Below, one piece after another: positions 1 to 51,600 of a stretch of DNA of 64,000 bases (positions within the stretch are counted from its first letter, which is position 1; the number at the start of each line of letters is the position of its first letter). A program made the position numbers and the translations under genes. The notes under the pieces are model-generated. The model was not told the DNA's origin and searched no databases. It was given only the letters and a program-made list of their open reading frames with translations. The DNA is taken from NCBI GenBank assembly GCA_009760855.2, contig WPIO01000014.1, positions 2,843,501-2,907,500 on the forward strand, in the 5' to 3' direction. The DNA comes from Cristatella mucedo. Taxonomy: Eukaryota; Bryozoa; Phylactolaemata; Cristatellidae.

Positions 1-1599
1 CCTCTGGTACTTTCCGTATGCTCCAATTCGTTTTAGATCGTTTGTCTTCTGCTTACTGCCGGCAGTTTTACTACTTCACTATTCAAATTCTTCACGACTC
101 GAGCTCCAGAAAACAATGCCTGCAAGCCGAGCGTCGCTCTCTTTATGACTCAAAACAGTCATATTGTATGATTCTATGCAGAGCAGAGAAAGCCTTGCTA
201 CAGGCCAGCAGCGCCATTTATATCAGCAACTGTTTAACGTCGGTACTAGCGTCTCACCAGTTTTGAATTTAATTCCACTCGCATAAACATTCATAAAATA
301 AAAACAATACATTCAAAAGTATTCATCATATTGACTTCATAGAAGATGCCATCGCAATACCTTACTAAAATATGCTTGTCTATGCATAGCACGTAACTGA
401 GCACTTACTTTGTTTTCAAGATCAGGCTTTTGGTGCGGACGCTGCTTCTAGCGGCAGCTTCTAGTTCCACTCGAAGCCACGTCAGGCTTGCAGCTCGATG
501 CGACGTTCACGAGTCTGTTATATTGGGGCGAGAGCACACGGTTTCGCTTGCTTGATTTACCTCACGTGACTGGAGGTGCTGATCGTGGTTTCACACGTTC
601 GCGATTCTATTACCAGGAGCTGCCACTGTTCGATCGCACGGCCGAGTATCTGTCTTACATACCTCTAAGCTACTAACACAAATTGCCGTGCGGTTGTGCA
701 TTGTCACCTCTAACCATGTTACGCTTGTTATCATTGAGCATACCACCACTAAGCATTCGATCATGCTTCCTTTGCAGCACATGTAAAGTGTCTAGAAAGA
801 AACTACGTACTCTGAGGTTGCTTCCAATGACTAAGTCAGCAAGAGTCCTAATGTAATGGGTCGATAACGTCTAGGGTAATGCAGCAAAACAGAAGTAAAA
901 AGGTATGAATAAGTACGATTTGCTCCCGCCCAAAAGATTTCCGAGAGCTGCGGTTGCCGCTCATTTATTATCGAGGATAGTTAACTAATGGCGTATATTC
1001 TTGCCAATTCTCGCAACGTTGTCGTCAGGAGCTCCTGCTAAAATCGCAAGGGAGGTGACAGTGGTAGACAAGCTCCCACACTGTCTAGGCTGTGTGCTCA
1101 AGGGAAGTGCTGAGTTGTGCATCTAACGAGCTAAGGATGCTCTTGATTAAAATAATCTGACGCTGCTTCGTAAGCTTTGGCTACTGAGCCTGAAAGATGA
1201 CGCTGCCAGTGGCAGAGCTATGGAATGAGAATTGAGGAGTCAGTTGCCCTCTTAGAGTGCTGAGGGGGACGGCAGCGACCTGGGTCGCCCCTATATTGAT
1301 AGCCAGGGTATCAGCTGCTACAGGTGCAGTCTGGTAGTTGCAGTTTTGTCAGTCCGCTTTATTTACAAAAATTCGCTGAGCTCAGATTGCAGCCGTTGAT
1401 CAACCTCCAAGTGCGTGTCAAATAAACTCTATCGTTGTTAGCTATATTTTTTTATTATTAATTTTTATTTTATTTTTCATATTTTCTTTTATAATTTTCC
1501 GAGTCTTGCCCCCACATAAAATCCTAGCTCCACCCTAGAACTCAACCGTAATCAGGTCGTTCTTTAACAGGATTTTTTAAGCAAGAAAGTGTCAAACAC
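1..1599. other. No gene recognised
   Basis: Only short open frames are present. A degraded LINE-tail-like string (catgtaaagtgtctagaaag) is at about 780-830, and a T/A-rich tract at 1,447-1,500. Confidence 0.5.
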
Positions 1600-1935
1600 C
1601 AATGGCTTACTTTATGCGAGTTCAAAAAAGAGATAGGGCAATAGTCGCTTCAATTCAGCCTTGTTATTGATACATACTTCATTATTTCCAGACTTCTCTG
1701 TTCCCTGTGATCCTCGTGGTCCTTGTGGTCCTCGATCGAATAATTCAGAGTACACCTCGAAGGAAAAGTATTGAATTGGTCTGTGGATCTGCCATTTTAC
1801 TTATCTTTATCCGAGCTCATTCTCATTAAAAACCAGCAGCATTAAATTGCGTCGATGCAGAACAATTTAAAAGGAAACACCTGCATGACTCGTAATTTTT
1901 TATCTAAACTGAATTGCCGGGCTTTTTCTGCTTTC
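1600..1935 (+). repeat. Three-copy dispersed repeat, copy 1
   Basis: It contains gcttactttatgcgagttca, gatacatacttcattatttcc, tctgttccctgtgatcctcg and aaaaccagcagcattaaa. Homologous sequence recurs at 62,695-63,000 and 63,345-63,535. No coding potential or terminal repeats were recognised. Confidence 0.7.
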
Positions 1936-2394
1936 TAATGGCTCCAGCTTCGTCTTCACTGTGTTATGCTTGCCGTCAGCCACGCAGGATAAAACTTTAT
2001 AAATCTCGAGGATGGAAGTCCAATGTATTAATCTGATGCAGACGTACTAGTGCCTTTAGATTATCGATGCTGTTTCTCCGTTATTCCGTTCCTGTCTGTG
2101 CAAGCCTTATCAATGCAATGCAATAGAGTAGCTAGTTCGACGATTCAACTGAAAATTAGCCTCTGGTCGATAAACATTTGTTTAGAGACTAGCGAGGCCG
2201 ATACTCGGACTCTGTGTCGAACTAGCTACCACCAGACCCCAACTTTTCCGGTCTACCGGTCAAATCTTGAGATAAAGTCTGCTTTAATGATCGCTATTTA
2301 GATTAGAAATTAACTTACAGCGTTTCTACTAGATTGCGCCCCGCCTGCAATTGGTGCATAACTCAGTGGCTTGTCTGATCTGTCTAAAAAAGGC

Positions 2395-2750
2395 GTAGTT
2401 GCCTACTTCTTCCTGAGCTTTACTGGTTTTCTATCAATCATCGAATCGATTTCAAGTTCCCCAGTCAGGTTGACAGGCCACATCCTTGGCTAGCATATGT
2501 CTACCTATTCGATCTCCTTGCTCCCTCACTGGGCTCTCGCACCTCTCGCTCATGAGCATCTGATTATTTTATTGGCAATTGCATTGAATTGAAATCTTTT
2601 GTTGATCGAGCCTACAGCTCGTATGCACTGGAAGTCTATAACTTGCTTTCGGGTAGGGTCACAATCAGCAATGACCTCGTACCCTTTAATTCTCAGCTAA
2701 GGACGCATCTGTTCTGGTCAGCTTTCACTTCGTAACAGCTATTTTGTATT
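2395..2750 (+). mobile_element. Decayed LINE C-terminal fragment
   Basis: Plus-strand translation in broken frames gives FVDRAYSSYALEVYNLL and NSQLRTHLFWSAF. These correspond to the FGDRAFSSYAPTAWNSL and FKRNLKTHLF ends of the L2/CR1-like protein. It is heavily mutated. Confidence 0.65.
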
Positions 2751-5020
2751 TTGTTCAAGAGCTTTGCGTGCATACATGTACACAATTAATTGCATGTTAT
2801 TAGCTAGAAGCCTTATTAACTGGAGGCCCTGAGTGTCTTCATATATGCAACCTTGGTTATCAGTTCCCTTACAGCGAATTGAAGTGTCAGAGTAGAGCTG
2901 AATTTTGCTTGGGCTGTTACAACAATGAATAATTACTACTTTATTTTTTCTTAAACCAATATTAGTAGTAGTGATTAGTGTGTGTCGCTGAAAATTCCTA
3001 AAGCTGGTTTTATGGCTGCAAATTTCTCGCTCAGTCATTAGAATTGGTATCCGTGGACCACCAATTACTAATTTGAAGCAAAAGAATCTCCAGCTTTACT
3101 GCAATTCAAAAATGCAATATTTATTAAATGCGCCTTCAACTTGGATCACTCATTTTGCGATATTTTTAGCCAAATCCCTAAAACGTTCGAATTGACTTGG
3201 GGCTTTGTAGTGCAAGCTGCCAAGGAAGCTAATTAGGGTCACGAAAAGTAACACTCGCCACCAGACACGTAAACGTGGCCTTATGTCACGCATTAGCGGC
3301 CTTGCGTGCCTTATTGACCGCTTGAGAGACCCTCGGAGTTATGTGTTCACGCTCAAGCAACTAAGGTTCATTTCGATAGAACAAAATCGCTGCTACTTTT
3401 CCGGTGCCTTCGAATCAAAGTTTTTAAGTACTAGCTCTGCCTCGAAGCTTCGTGCGATGGGCTACAGATCTGGTCGAGTCACTTCTTGATGGCTAGATAT
3501 AAATCTCGTCTTTCTTCATTCCTTATTCGTGAAATCCACCATCATTATCATTACTCTTTTGAGTAATGCAAGCCCTTCGATGCACATTTTAAAGCAGCAG
3601 CTGACTGTTAGACTGGTAGCGATTGAAAGCAGCCGACTGGTAGACTGGTAGCGATCAGACAAGCCGGTCTTTCCTCCTACCTTCGAAGGCCTTAATAAAG
3701 ACTTGCTCTGGGCTGACAGAATATATAGAAAAATATCAGAAGTACTTGATCAAATAGAACAATAAAACTGCGCCAATCAGCATCCGTCTTAGATTCAAAT
3801 CTGGTGGTAAGAGTTCTAGCTTGCATTGAGCTCAGGCTTGAACATTCTGTGTACAAATCATCGTAACCTTCCGTGATAAAACTGTACAACCTTTATCTCT
3901 GGTCTCGCCAAGAAACCAGCTTTGAACGTTGCCACACGTAGATCAGAGAGAAACTCTTTCAAACGGTACTCAAAGACTGTCGGCTCCTTATCTAGAGCTT
4001 AAACAAATAGTTTCGTAAGGCACCTTAGGGCCATCATTTGCTTCCAATTCAATTGATTGTCGCTCCCCAAAGAGAACTCGGTCCGCTAAGGCCTTTTCTG
4101 CTAGTTGTAACGTGCAAGGTGGCTCCTTCAATACTAAAAACGAAGATGAAAAAGACTTCTGATGAAAACCTATCCTAAGAGTTCCACCAGGAGTGCCGCT
4201 ATTTTGAACTTCCCGATGACTGCCCAGCCGAACTCATCATGCCTCGACCCGCGCAGCATGTCCGTGCCGCTGACATCATCCTCTTTGAGGTGCACTGAAT
4301 GAGCCAGAGGAAGAGAGACGGCTTCCCAAAATGGAGCAGCACGAGTTTTGAGGCTCCTGGTGGAGCTGTCAATGAAGAGGCGTGCCACTCTTTCTCATTT
4401 CAGGCGATTCCTATTGTTTTGCGCGGACTGCTCACATGGTGGCGGAAGCCCATGCAGCCCATGGGAGAATAAGCTTAGGAAAGCTAGTGACAAATTCCCT
4501 AAGCGACCTAGATACTTTCATCGAGAACTTTCGATGCTTAAGCCTAGACTTCCAAAGCTCGGCATGGGACTGGTGAGACCAAGATTGCTGATCGAGTAGT
4601 TCAGGTCGTTTTGATCGGAGTAGCGTGAGTTTCTCTCCTCAGCTCCGCGTCTGAAATTCTCATTTGGATACAGGATGTCTTATCTGACTCGCTGCTCTCT
4701 TCGGAAAACGGCTTCTCAGGAGCTGGTACAGGAAGTTCAGGAAAATACGGCACCCGGGTGATTTATGACTAAAGTTCTAAATATGTGATGAGTGCATTTC
4801 CACTCGGAAGAAGTTGCATTTGCTTGAGCTGTGCATGGGTTGCTGCCACTTATGAGAACGGCCAACTTTTGTACTCTCTGCATTATTCTACACGAGGACA
4901 CAGCTAAATTGTATTTACGAATCACGATGATAGAATTAATTCCAACTTAATTTATTCTACTCGTGACTAAGCATTTATAACCTGCGATTTTGAGATACCC
5001 TTTCCTATCTTACCCACAGA
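2751..5020. other. No firm gene recognised
   Basis: Apart from the possible exon at 4.4 kb, there are only short frames without family motifs. Gene B's C-terminal exons would be expected in this direction, but HGWxLLPQ- or TGEW-like coding was not found. Confidence 0.45.
4404..4579 (+). other. Possible orphan terminal exon
   Basis: After a good acceptor (ctttctcatttcag, ending 4403), the plus strand stays open and reads DSYCFARTAHMVAEAHAAHG and KLVTNSLSDLDTFIENFR to a TGA at 4577. The composition is protein-like and the region is GC-richer than its flanks. I do not recognise the protein and found no other exon. Confidence 0.28.
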
Positions 5021-5029
5021 AGCTTTCTT

Positions 5030-5130
5030 GTAGCAATCACAGTAAAATGAGGCTCCCAGCATTCGTTCTTTTCTGTGACAGGCCTGCCGCACTTAGTCTC
5101 GTACACCTCACAGTAATACCAGGTAATTTC
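5030..5130 (-). other. Possible orphan cysteine-rich exon
   Basis: The minus strand reads WYYCEVYETKCGRPVTEKNE then CWEPHFTVIATRKLLW and meets a gtaaga donor. Spaced cysteines and a final R-K-L-L resemble a secreted cystine-knot tail (Spaetzle-like), but the match is only by pattern. No clean acceptor was found. It could also belong to an unrecognised repeat. Confidence 0.3.
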
Positions 5131-5766
5131 ATTGAGCTTTTTTCGCATGTGTCTTGATAAATTAGCCAAAGAAGTAAGCAAATGCAACGACAGAAGGATT
5201 GCAACCGGTTTGTGCCATCTTAGGAAAATGCAGATGATGTTAATCAGGAAGTAATAATATATTTGTCAATTGTTAATGCTTAGAACAACTGATGGATGCC
5301 TTTCCTAAAATAGTTCATGTAGTAGTGAACATATAAAAGCGGACATAATAAAATACTGAATCGCTTCAAGTTTGTTGTTGCAAATTTGACTGATTTCTAC
5401 AACTGGGTGATTTAAACATATGGTTATGTGGTAATTATAAATTACAAACCGAAAATATGAAAAGTTTGATTTAACGCAACAAACCTTGGGCATAGCTGTA
5501 TCTGAACTATTCTTGATAACAAGTGTAATTCAAAAATAGCCCTAGCATAGTCACAAAAGCAAAGTTTTTAGTGGAACAACGATCACGTTTTCTTTACCTT
5601 TGAAGCAAGAGCAACAGGAAAATTTAATTTCTACCATGGAACAAAGGTACAAATATTCTGAGCGAAGGATTTCAATGACATTTAAAGCGTTTAAAAACTT
5701 ACTCATTTACTGTGCACGAATCGATCATTGAAATATTCTTCTCCAGGAAAACGACGTACTTCTCAC

Positions 5767-44265
<38,499 letters not shown>

Positions 44266-44639
44266 TCCGGAATCTGTAGAGCAGGCAGCCTTCGCTCGCG
44301 CACCAGCCTCAGCAAGGACTGCATGGAACAGCCGAGTATTTGAACCCGCTCGACATTAACACGCATGTTAGCATCCGCCAGAAGATTAGACTGGCGCGTA
44401 TAATGGAATGAGCGAAACCTTTGGAGCAAGATGGAGGGTGCGTGCTGTCCTATGCCAACGGGCTTCGCGAAATTGCACTGAAGCACGAAGTACGAGGCAG
44501 AACCTCGCTCCGCTAGGCACGGCGCGGCTGTGCCGGCATTTACAGAAGACACTAGGGCAGCTGTCGTGAGCTTTTCACTCAGCGAGCTCGAAATCGAGCG
44601 TGTAGCAGCACGTTGGACAAGCATGCTCCGATGGTACCC

Positions 44640-44994
44640 AGAATGGCAGCCGAAGCAGTAGCCATGTTTGGTCGTTATCTCTCGCCTCTAACGTTGTCAG
44701 CAGTGAGCCGAGGAGGCTGCAGCATGGCGTGGACGGCCCTAGCCAATGCAAATTAGATCCGTTGCTGCTTCCTCTTGTACTGCTTCCTCTTGTACTGCTT
44801 CACTTGGCTGTTACTTAAGCAACCTGTGCCGCTACGCAAAATGGCAGCCGAAGCAGTAGCCATGTTTGGTCGTAAGCCCACGTTCGGTCATAATCTTATA
44901 AATTGCAATAACAGCAAACCAGACAATGTTGTTTTCCGGTCCTACAAGTCGGCGTCGCCAAAAATCAATCACGAGTCGGAATTTTAATGAAGGT
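44640..44994 (+). other. Duplicated short open segments beginning MAAEAVAMFGR, upstream of gene B
   Basis: The block atggcagccgaagcagtagc followed by catgtttggtcgt occurs at 44,643 and again at 44,841, on the strand opposite gene B and 0.4-0.6 kb from its start. The first copy opens 38 codons to a stop, the second 49 codons ending NHESEF. They may be exons of a divergently transcribed gene or 5' sequence; I do not recognise the protein. Confidence 0.4.
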
Positions 44995-44999
44995 AAATT

Positions 45000-47360
45000 G
45001 TAAGGCAGTGATCCGAAGCGATGATGCATTACACTGACACTGTGGCTTGGTGCCAGAGTTCTGAAACCGCTAATCCCCCTCACCATAATCTAGCACCGGT
45101 AAATACTGAACTGCGATTCACTAGCATCAGCCATAAGCATTTCGGCGACCACCACAGAGGTCATTGCTGTAATATTTGCCGTTACTTCTAACATCATTTA
45201 CCTGCAAAGCCAGCGCTTTGCGAAAAATAGAAATGGAAAATCATGCACCTCATCTCAAAATTTGAAATTGTGTATGGCAACGAAAATAGCGCCCAAACAC
45301 AATGAAGCTGATCCGGGGGGCTCAAGTAAACGCAAGGGCACTGATACCACAGGGGTAGAGAGATTACTGCGTAGGTCTGCTACTCGGTAATACATCAACT
45401 GCCTGCTAAAGGTGAACTGACCTAAAGATTAAAACTATGCCGAGACAAAGGGATGTTGAATTTTACGAGACGAGCGATATAGATCGCTCCCGCTAAGCAT
45501 GCAGGCTGTGGCCTGGACCTGGTCCGGTAGGCATTTTAACGTCCTCTTGGTCTAGACGCCAGTAATCTGACTCGACTAGCTGTAACGTGACGGCTGCGTG
45601 CATTGGCAGTGCGGACGAACTAAGAAGCTCTTATATTTACTCGCCAACGATCAAACGTATCAGGCGCCAAATAGACTATTCGCGGTAGAATGCCTCAGTG
45701 TATGAGGCCATGACACAACAAGTCACTGAAAGGCTGGGTGACATAGGGAGTGGGTGTGGCCCAACGTAGGGCTCGTAGATGACCCGAAGTTTATCTTGGT
45801 CCACGGGCAGCGTGGCCAGGTCAAGAAAGTCCACGGCTTAAGCTATTGTTTTAGTGACGAATCAGTCTACCAGTTGTGATATTTCGAGAGTGGGCGCAGC
45901 GATAAGTCTAACGACGGGACCATATGTATTTCCAAATGAGAGATCCCGGCGACAACCACGAGGTGTGACAGCACACTGCCCATGACATTTAGCCGGCCGG
46001 TAACGTGATGCAGCTGTGCTGAATGAGCTGGTGGAGCAAGAAACAAACGGACGGTGAACGGATAGCAACAACTGATAAGCTGAATGCGTGAATTGCAGAC
46101 TCTGGATGTCGGTCATTTTTTGAAAACTGAACAACGATAAAAACTGAACAAATACTTGTAATAACGGCGCCAAATAAACCAGCCGAATTATGGCGGTTAG
46201 TTGTAATTCCGATTATGCGATTATACGACAGTTTCTTGATAGGGCCATATACAAAGTTGCCGCCCTGAGATAGGCTTGAGTCAGAATTTGAGACTCGGGG
46301 CAATTGGAGTTGATGTGAGCTCGGGGCCGAACTGGTTGTTGGAGTAGGCCATGACCGCTGTTGAACGCTTTGACCGTCCGGTGCTGTCGAATAGAGTCAT
46401 ATGCGTTATGGATACAGACTCGATATGCTGTGGTATGAGCGCTAGTCATCCCTGCCGAGTTTCTGCTAAATTCGGCATACATGCGTGAATTGGGGCGGTG
46501 CCTACGAGTAGCTAGCCGTGTTACAAGATTCAGACGTCACCGGTATTGGTCGTGCTTCAGCTGAGGCTAGCACCGTCACGAGTGCTGCGTTTGCGGTCTA
46601 CTCCTGACCGGACGTGGAAGCTGCACAGCGAGCGTTTGCAACATACTCATAGGACGCCCGAAGCTTACTGAAATTCCGTGCACTACGACAACCGATATAT
46701 TAGTAGCGGTTAGTCAATCATGATGGCTCAGAACCAGTTGCAACCATAATTGTTGATTAGGCGGCATAAATGCCGAAGTCTTGTAACTGGCAGTGAGATG
46801 AGCCTGAGGCTTTGGCCGGGCAGTTTAGCGGTGCACTGTGCACCGTTCGTGACTTGTAATACTTTATGGTTGTTGCTAGAAACGCATAGCCTCCGTGACT
46901 GTCAATTATAATACTCTAAACTAAGAACGTGGGCTTGTTGCAGAAAAGAACAAGCGCTCCTCACTTTTGCCTAAATCCCTTACATGCAGCGCACTTGGGC
47001 ATATCGAGGCTGTGACTAGCTGTGACTCACAAGCCGTGCTTCGAGGCACTAGCTTTACTAAAATTTGTCGGGCATCGGCAGGAACCCACCGTTACGAGCA
47101 CTGCTCTGTGGCCCAATGACTTTAGTGAGAAGCCGCAACAGTGCCGTAGCAATAGTAGAATCATTGAAGGCCCTATAATCCCCGTAGGGGCCTTAGATAA
47201 CGTAAGGCCTACGAATCATGGAAGGCCCCGTAAGGCCTACGGCGTGCATTATTCAGCGGCGACGCATTTAAGTTGCTGGAAGCGAGAAATAATCGATTGT
47301 AATGGATTCTAAAGTTTGGTCTTTGTCGCTAGAAGGTCGGAAGGATCCAACTGGCATTCT
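45000..47360. other. Intergenic, no gene recognised
   Basis: Several 80-105-codon frames occur on both strands without known motifs. A cluster of aaggcc-type palindromes lies at 47,168-47,243. Confidence 0.45.
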
Positions 47361-47364
47361 TTAG

Positions 47365-47500
47365 CTCGCGGATCTTAGCCCAGGGGTAAGGTGCTCACTC
47401 TACATGACCCGGGTCGTGGGTTCTAGTCCTGCAGTGGTCGATCCCTTATTGGCCCATGCAAGCGGTGGCTGTGGCTATATAAATGAGGTTGTTAAATCAG
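47365..47500 (+). mobile_element. tRNA-derived SINE (family 2)
   Basis: The copy contains tagcccaggggtaaggtgc, box B ggtcgtgggttctagtcc, and the body cttattggcccatgcaagcgg, ending gttgttaaatcagct. The body and 3' motif match the 35-kb copy. Confidence 0.82.
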
Positions 47501-47604
47501 CTTACCTTTTCGTAGTGCCCGTACCGGGCGGGCCCATGCGATTCCCCCGCACCGTACCAGGAACCGGAGGTGCCGGTTGGCTGTGTAGCAAGGCTGAATA
47601 GGCT

Positions 47605-47715
<111 letters not shown>

Positions 47716-47959
47716 TGAGCAGTACCCTGCATAATGGCAGCCAAAGGGAGCCAAGCTGAAAATTAGAGGAGCGTCGCGGCAACGTTTACAGCAAGGTTAA
47801 AATGCGAAACAAAGTCGGAGCTGGGATACATAATAGCTGCTACGGCAAAGCGTCAGGAAAGGGGCTTTTCGAGCACTAAGCCAACGACTATAATCTGGTT
47901 TCCGAACGATGCGAGTGGCTCCCACTTTGTAGCATACACGTGACTCCCTAAAATATTAG

Positions 47960-49325
47960 AGCGGGCTACTTTGCTGGCCGGTAAGGCGCAGATTCGCGAA
48001 ACCCCTCTACCAAAGAATGCCTGCCCGATTTTCGGTCAGCCGTGCTCAGACTAGGACTGTCCGTAGCTAGGACGCTGGGCGACGCCGCAATGCGCACACC
48101 GGAGATAGAAGGCAATTGCATGGTCGGGCCCTGTGCCCAACTTGTTGTCAATGCGAATAGATCCGAACACCGTCCGGGGTCTACGGGCTGGGTCGCCTAG
48201 CCGAGCGGAAGAAGTAGAAACGGCGCTCCACCTGGAAGAAAGCCGGCCACATCGGTAGGTCCAGTCGGACAAGCCTCGTGGGCGGCCTAAAGAAAAAAGT
48301 CTAGGAAAGGTCTACGGTCTACTTTATGAACCGAGATCGGCCCCCTTCGTCGACGGACTGCCCTGAAGGGGTTGAATTGCCGTTGCCGAACTCGGGGTTG
48401 GCCTGTAGGAGCACTCCCCTGGCGAGCTGTCGGCTAGCACATCCGGCTGGAAATCAACCAGGAAGTGGCAGGGAACCGCTCGAGCCGCAGCCGGTCCGGA
48501 TGCCAGAAGGCATCCTAACCGAACGCCGCAGCGGCGGCGTGGGTCGGCAGCCAGAGCGCCCGATTGACGCTGCAGCGGAAGCGCCGCTGCAGATGAGCTT
48601 CGGCAGCTGGCATCCAGCGCCGCAGCCGGATAGTCCACCGCCATGTCGGCTCGCAGCCTACCCTTTCTTTTTTCGCCGCGCTGTGGCATAACGGTCGACT
48701 TCCACGTATGGGCGTTTTTAATCCTCGGTAGGCGAACGTTCTCTGCCATTTTCTTCTTGAGCGTGTTGATGAGAGCGTCTTCCGGTCTTCTCCACAGAGA
48801 CTTTTTCATCTTGGACTGGAAACGGACGCAACGACGGCGGTGGGTTGTCGAGAAGAGGTCGGCAGCGCCCGTTCCCTCTCGCGAAGCGTGACCCGCGGTG
48901 ACCCGAGCGCCGAGAAACGCGGACGCTCAGCGCTTCAGCGAATGTGGTCGGGGCAACAACGGCAACGTGATACGCGACCGCGAGTCTAGTGTGTCGGTGA
49001 CAAGTGTCCGCAGCTGCGACGCCGTGGTGACACGTTTTTACATTTCTCCGTGCTCGCTCGACGGCCGCTCAGAGAATGAGCCGACTGCCGTTCCGCCCGA
49101 TGTGGCTGGCATTGTTCTGCCGACAGGGTTATTGAAACAACGTTCGCGGTTCGCGAGAGCCGAAAGCGATTCTAACGAACTCATCGTGGCGGTTAGCTAC
49201 AATGCGGCCGCTTGCGAACAATACGCAGGCATAGCTTTCGGCGCTCTGGGACAAAGCTGCAAATTGCCACCTTCCTTTGCCAACAAGTGCTGCAAAATAG
49301 CTCCACCACAGAATAAATTATGAAA
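47960..49325. other. GC- and CpG-rich block with open frames on both strands
   Basis: This is markedly GC-rich against an A/T-rich surround. It has a 161-codon frame on the minus strand (48809-48324), a 121-codon frame on the plus strand (48326-48691) and a 141-codon frame on the plus strand (48898-49323). None matches a family I know. A promoter or first exon of an undetected gene is possible. The open frames may simply reflect base composition. Confidence 0.4.
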
Positions 49326-49679
49326 ACGCACGCTAGCAGGCATGTGGGTAGTACAGGTACAATGTGGCTGTCACAGCAATAACTTGAGTACTTTTCTCGT
49401 GCGTTGAACGTGGCAAGCTGGTCTATTACAGTTTCTAAGTCAATACTTTCCAGTGGCTGTACATTACATAAGGGGCTTAATCAAGTATATTATAATTATT
49501 ATTATTATAAGCAGGACCAAAAGAGTGAAATTTACGTCGTCGTTACTGCACCGGACGTCGTCCGTTACATACATAGCAGAGAGCAGTCACAGGTGAAATT
49601 TGTCTGAGAAATTGATTCCTCCTAATGAGATATATAAAATATTCAATGCATTAAATCAAATATGAAAGCACTCAAGACT

Positions 49680-49870
49680 TGTTGAGGACTTTTCTTGACA
49701 CAGGTATCGTGTGGAAGGTTTTGGTCAGTGGCAAAAATCTCCAGGGCTCCGTACATGTGCAGAACAAAGTTAGGGTAATCGTAAAGAGCACTCCCAAGTT
49801 TCGAGCTTACAGCTTCAGTGACAGTATTCAGGACGTCGGCTGACTTATTTAGACATAATATAATCATTAA
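49680..49870 (-). other. Possible orphan exon
   Basis: The minus strand is open with SADVLNTVTEAVSSKLGSAL and YDYPNFVLHMYGALEIFATD. Composition is protein-like, but no family is recognised and splice sites are uncertain. Confidence 0.25.
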
Positions 49871-50316
49871 TTGGGCTGAGAACTTGAGAGCACTTACGAA
49901 ACACGGTTATATGTAAATCCATGCTGTACGTTAGGTGTTATGACAATGTACCTTTGCTTTACGGTAAAGCACTTCGCAGCTGCAGTGTAGTTAGGTTCTG
50001 CCTTGCATACTAGCCAGGCTATTTGTACACTGACGTATGCGATGACTCTGCATATTATGAACCTTTTATCAAGTCGAACTAAAATAATCATTACTTGCCT
50101 TTAGTTCATATTTTCCAAAGCCTGGAACTTACTACCACCCGACTGATAGCAAGACATTCCTAGACTTGAAGGCATTAAAAAAGCTGCAATGCACATGTTT
50201 CTCACAGAATTTGCCGAGTCCTTGTGATTTTAACCTCGTTTGGTCCTGCGAGCAAGGCTGGGCTTGTTACCACTAACCTTACGGTCACGCTTCTTTGACA
50301 GAATATGCAAACTGCC

Positions 50317-50328
50317 TAGAGAGAGAGG

Positions 50329-50390
<62 letters not shown>
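50317..50390. repeat. (GA)n microsatellite
   Basis: This is a GA-rich tract with imperfect units at its left end and a perfect run on its right. Confidence 0.95.
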
Positions 50391-50393
<3 letters not shown>

Positions 50394-50869
50394 ATTGTCT
50401 ACTGGTGCTACGTAAATGGATTGTGATTGTTATTATTATTGGGGCTATTGTAGCAATTTCCACTTTCTAGAGCATCTTAACTAAATGGTTTCTCGGATAA
50501 AAATATCGATTCATGATACTCGAGGTTGGTAAATGTCCAAATGGTACGATTCTATCTGACCTAGACCACCTGGCTCAAGAAAACTAAGCTAGATTGATAT
50601 ATCAAACCTTAAGATTCCATTACACTAGCTGTTCTGGTCAGCTATATTTAGGCAGTCATAGATTTGGCCTGCTACTGGTCAATCTCAGTGGGCTGAGAAA
50701 TCCGTAAACGTATTAATCCCCCAGTCAAATGATTACTAGTCGTCAGAGCCCTATTCCTAATATCCTACTTCTACGATGCTCAGATCTGTTGCTGCCATGC
50801 ATTACAAGCATATTAAATATGTCTTTAGCCTCAGGTCCTGTCCCTGCCTATTTCAAAACATGCCGTTTG

Positions 50870-51600
50870 TTAGGCCGTTAACTAAGAAAGCAGCACTATA
50901 CTGAGGGGACTCAGGCAGCTTCCGTCCAGCCGCCCCTCTCCCATTCCTATGAAAGACACTGGAACGAGTTGTGGCAGAAAAAATGAACTCTTAAATTGAG
51001 ACATCGAACCGTGCAACTAAGTTCTTCCTGTTTGTGTTTAGAGCTAATCACTTCGCAGAATCAGCATTGCTAAGGGTGTAGCTTCTCAAGAATACAGACT
51101 TGTGTAAAGTCTTTCTGCCCGATCTTTCTACAGAATTCGATACTATTGATCAAAAAGTCCTTCTTGAGCGTCTCGCATCTCGCCAAGGCATCACTGGCAC
51201 TGCACGGTAATGCATGCTTCAGGTCCTATATCAGTGGGAGACTCCAGAGTATTGATGTGAATGGAAAAAGACTTTACGAGGAACCAATTAAGTACGGGGT
51301 AGTAGCTCAGGGCGCTGTGATCGGTCCGCGTCTTTTCAGAGTCTATGCTCCCTCGCTTGCTGATATGATCGCCAGGCACAATTTAGCCTTTGACTTCTAT
51401 GCAGAGAACACTCAGTTGTATTCGGCGAGTGGCTCAATCGTTCAGCCGGAAAGCCAGTTCACTAAATATATTAAGGTTGGCTGATCTTAAAGCCTCACTA
51501 ACAGCATTAATTCGCTGGAAAGATAAACTAATGATGCTCGATTTCGGCGAGTGGCTCCGTCGTTCAACCGGAAAAATGGCGGCAGAAGTACCTTTCTAGC
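50870..51600 (+). mobile_element. LINE reverse transcriptase fragment (central domain)
   Basis: Plus-strand pieces read FDTIDQKVLLERLASR, FRSYISGRLQSIDVNGK, YGVVAQGAVIGPRLFRVYA and NLAFDFYAENTQLYSA. The order matches RT motifs through the catalytic YxDD-type segment, here YAEN, so it is inactive. This is the only fragment in the window reaching the earlier RT motifs. Confidence 0.82.
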
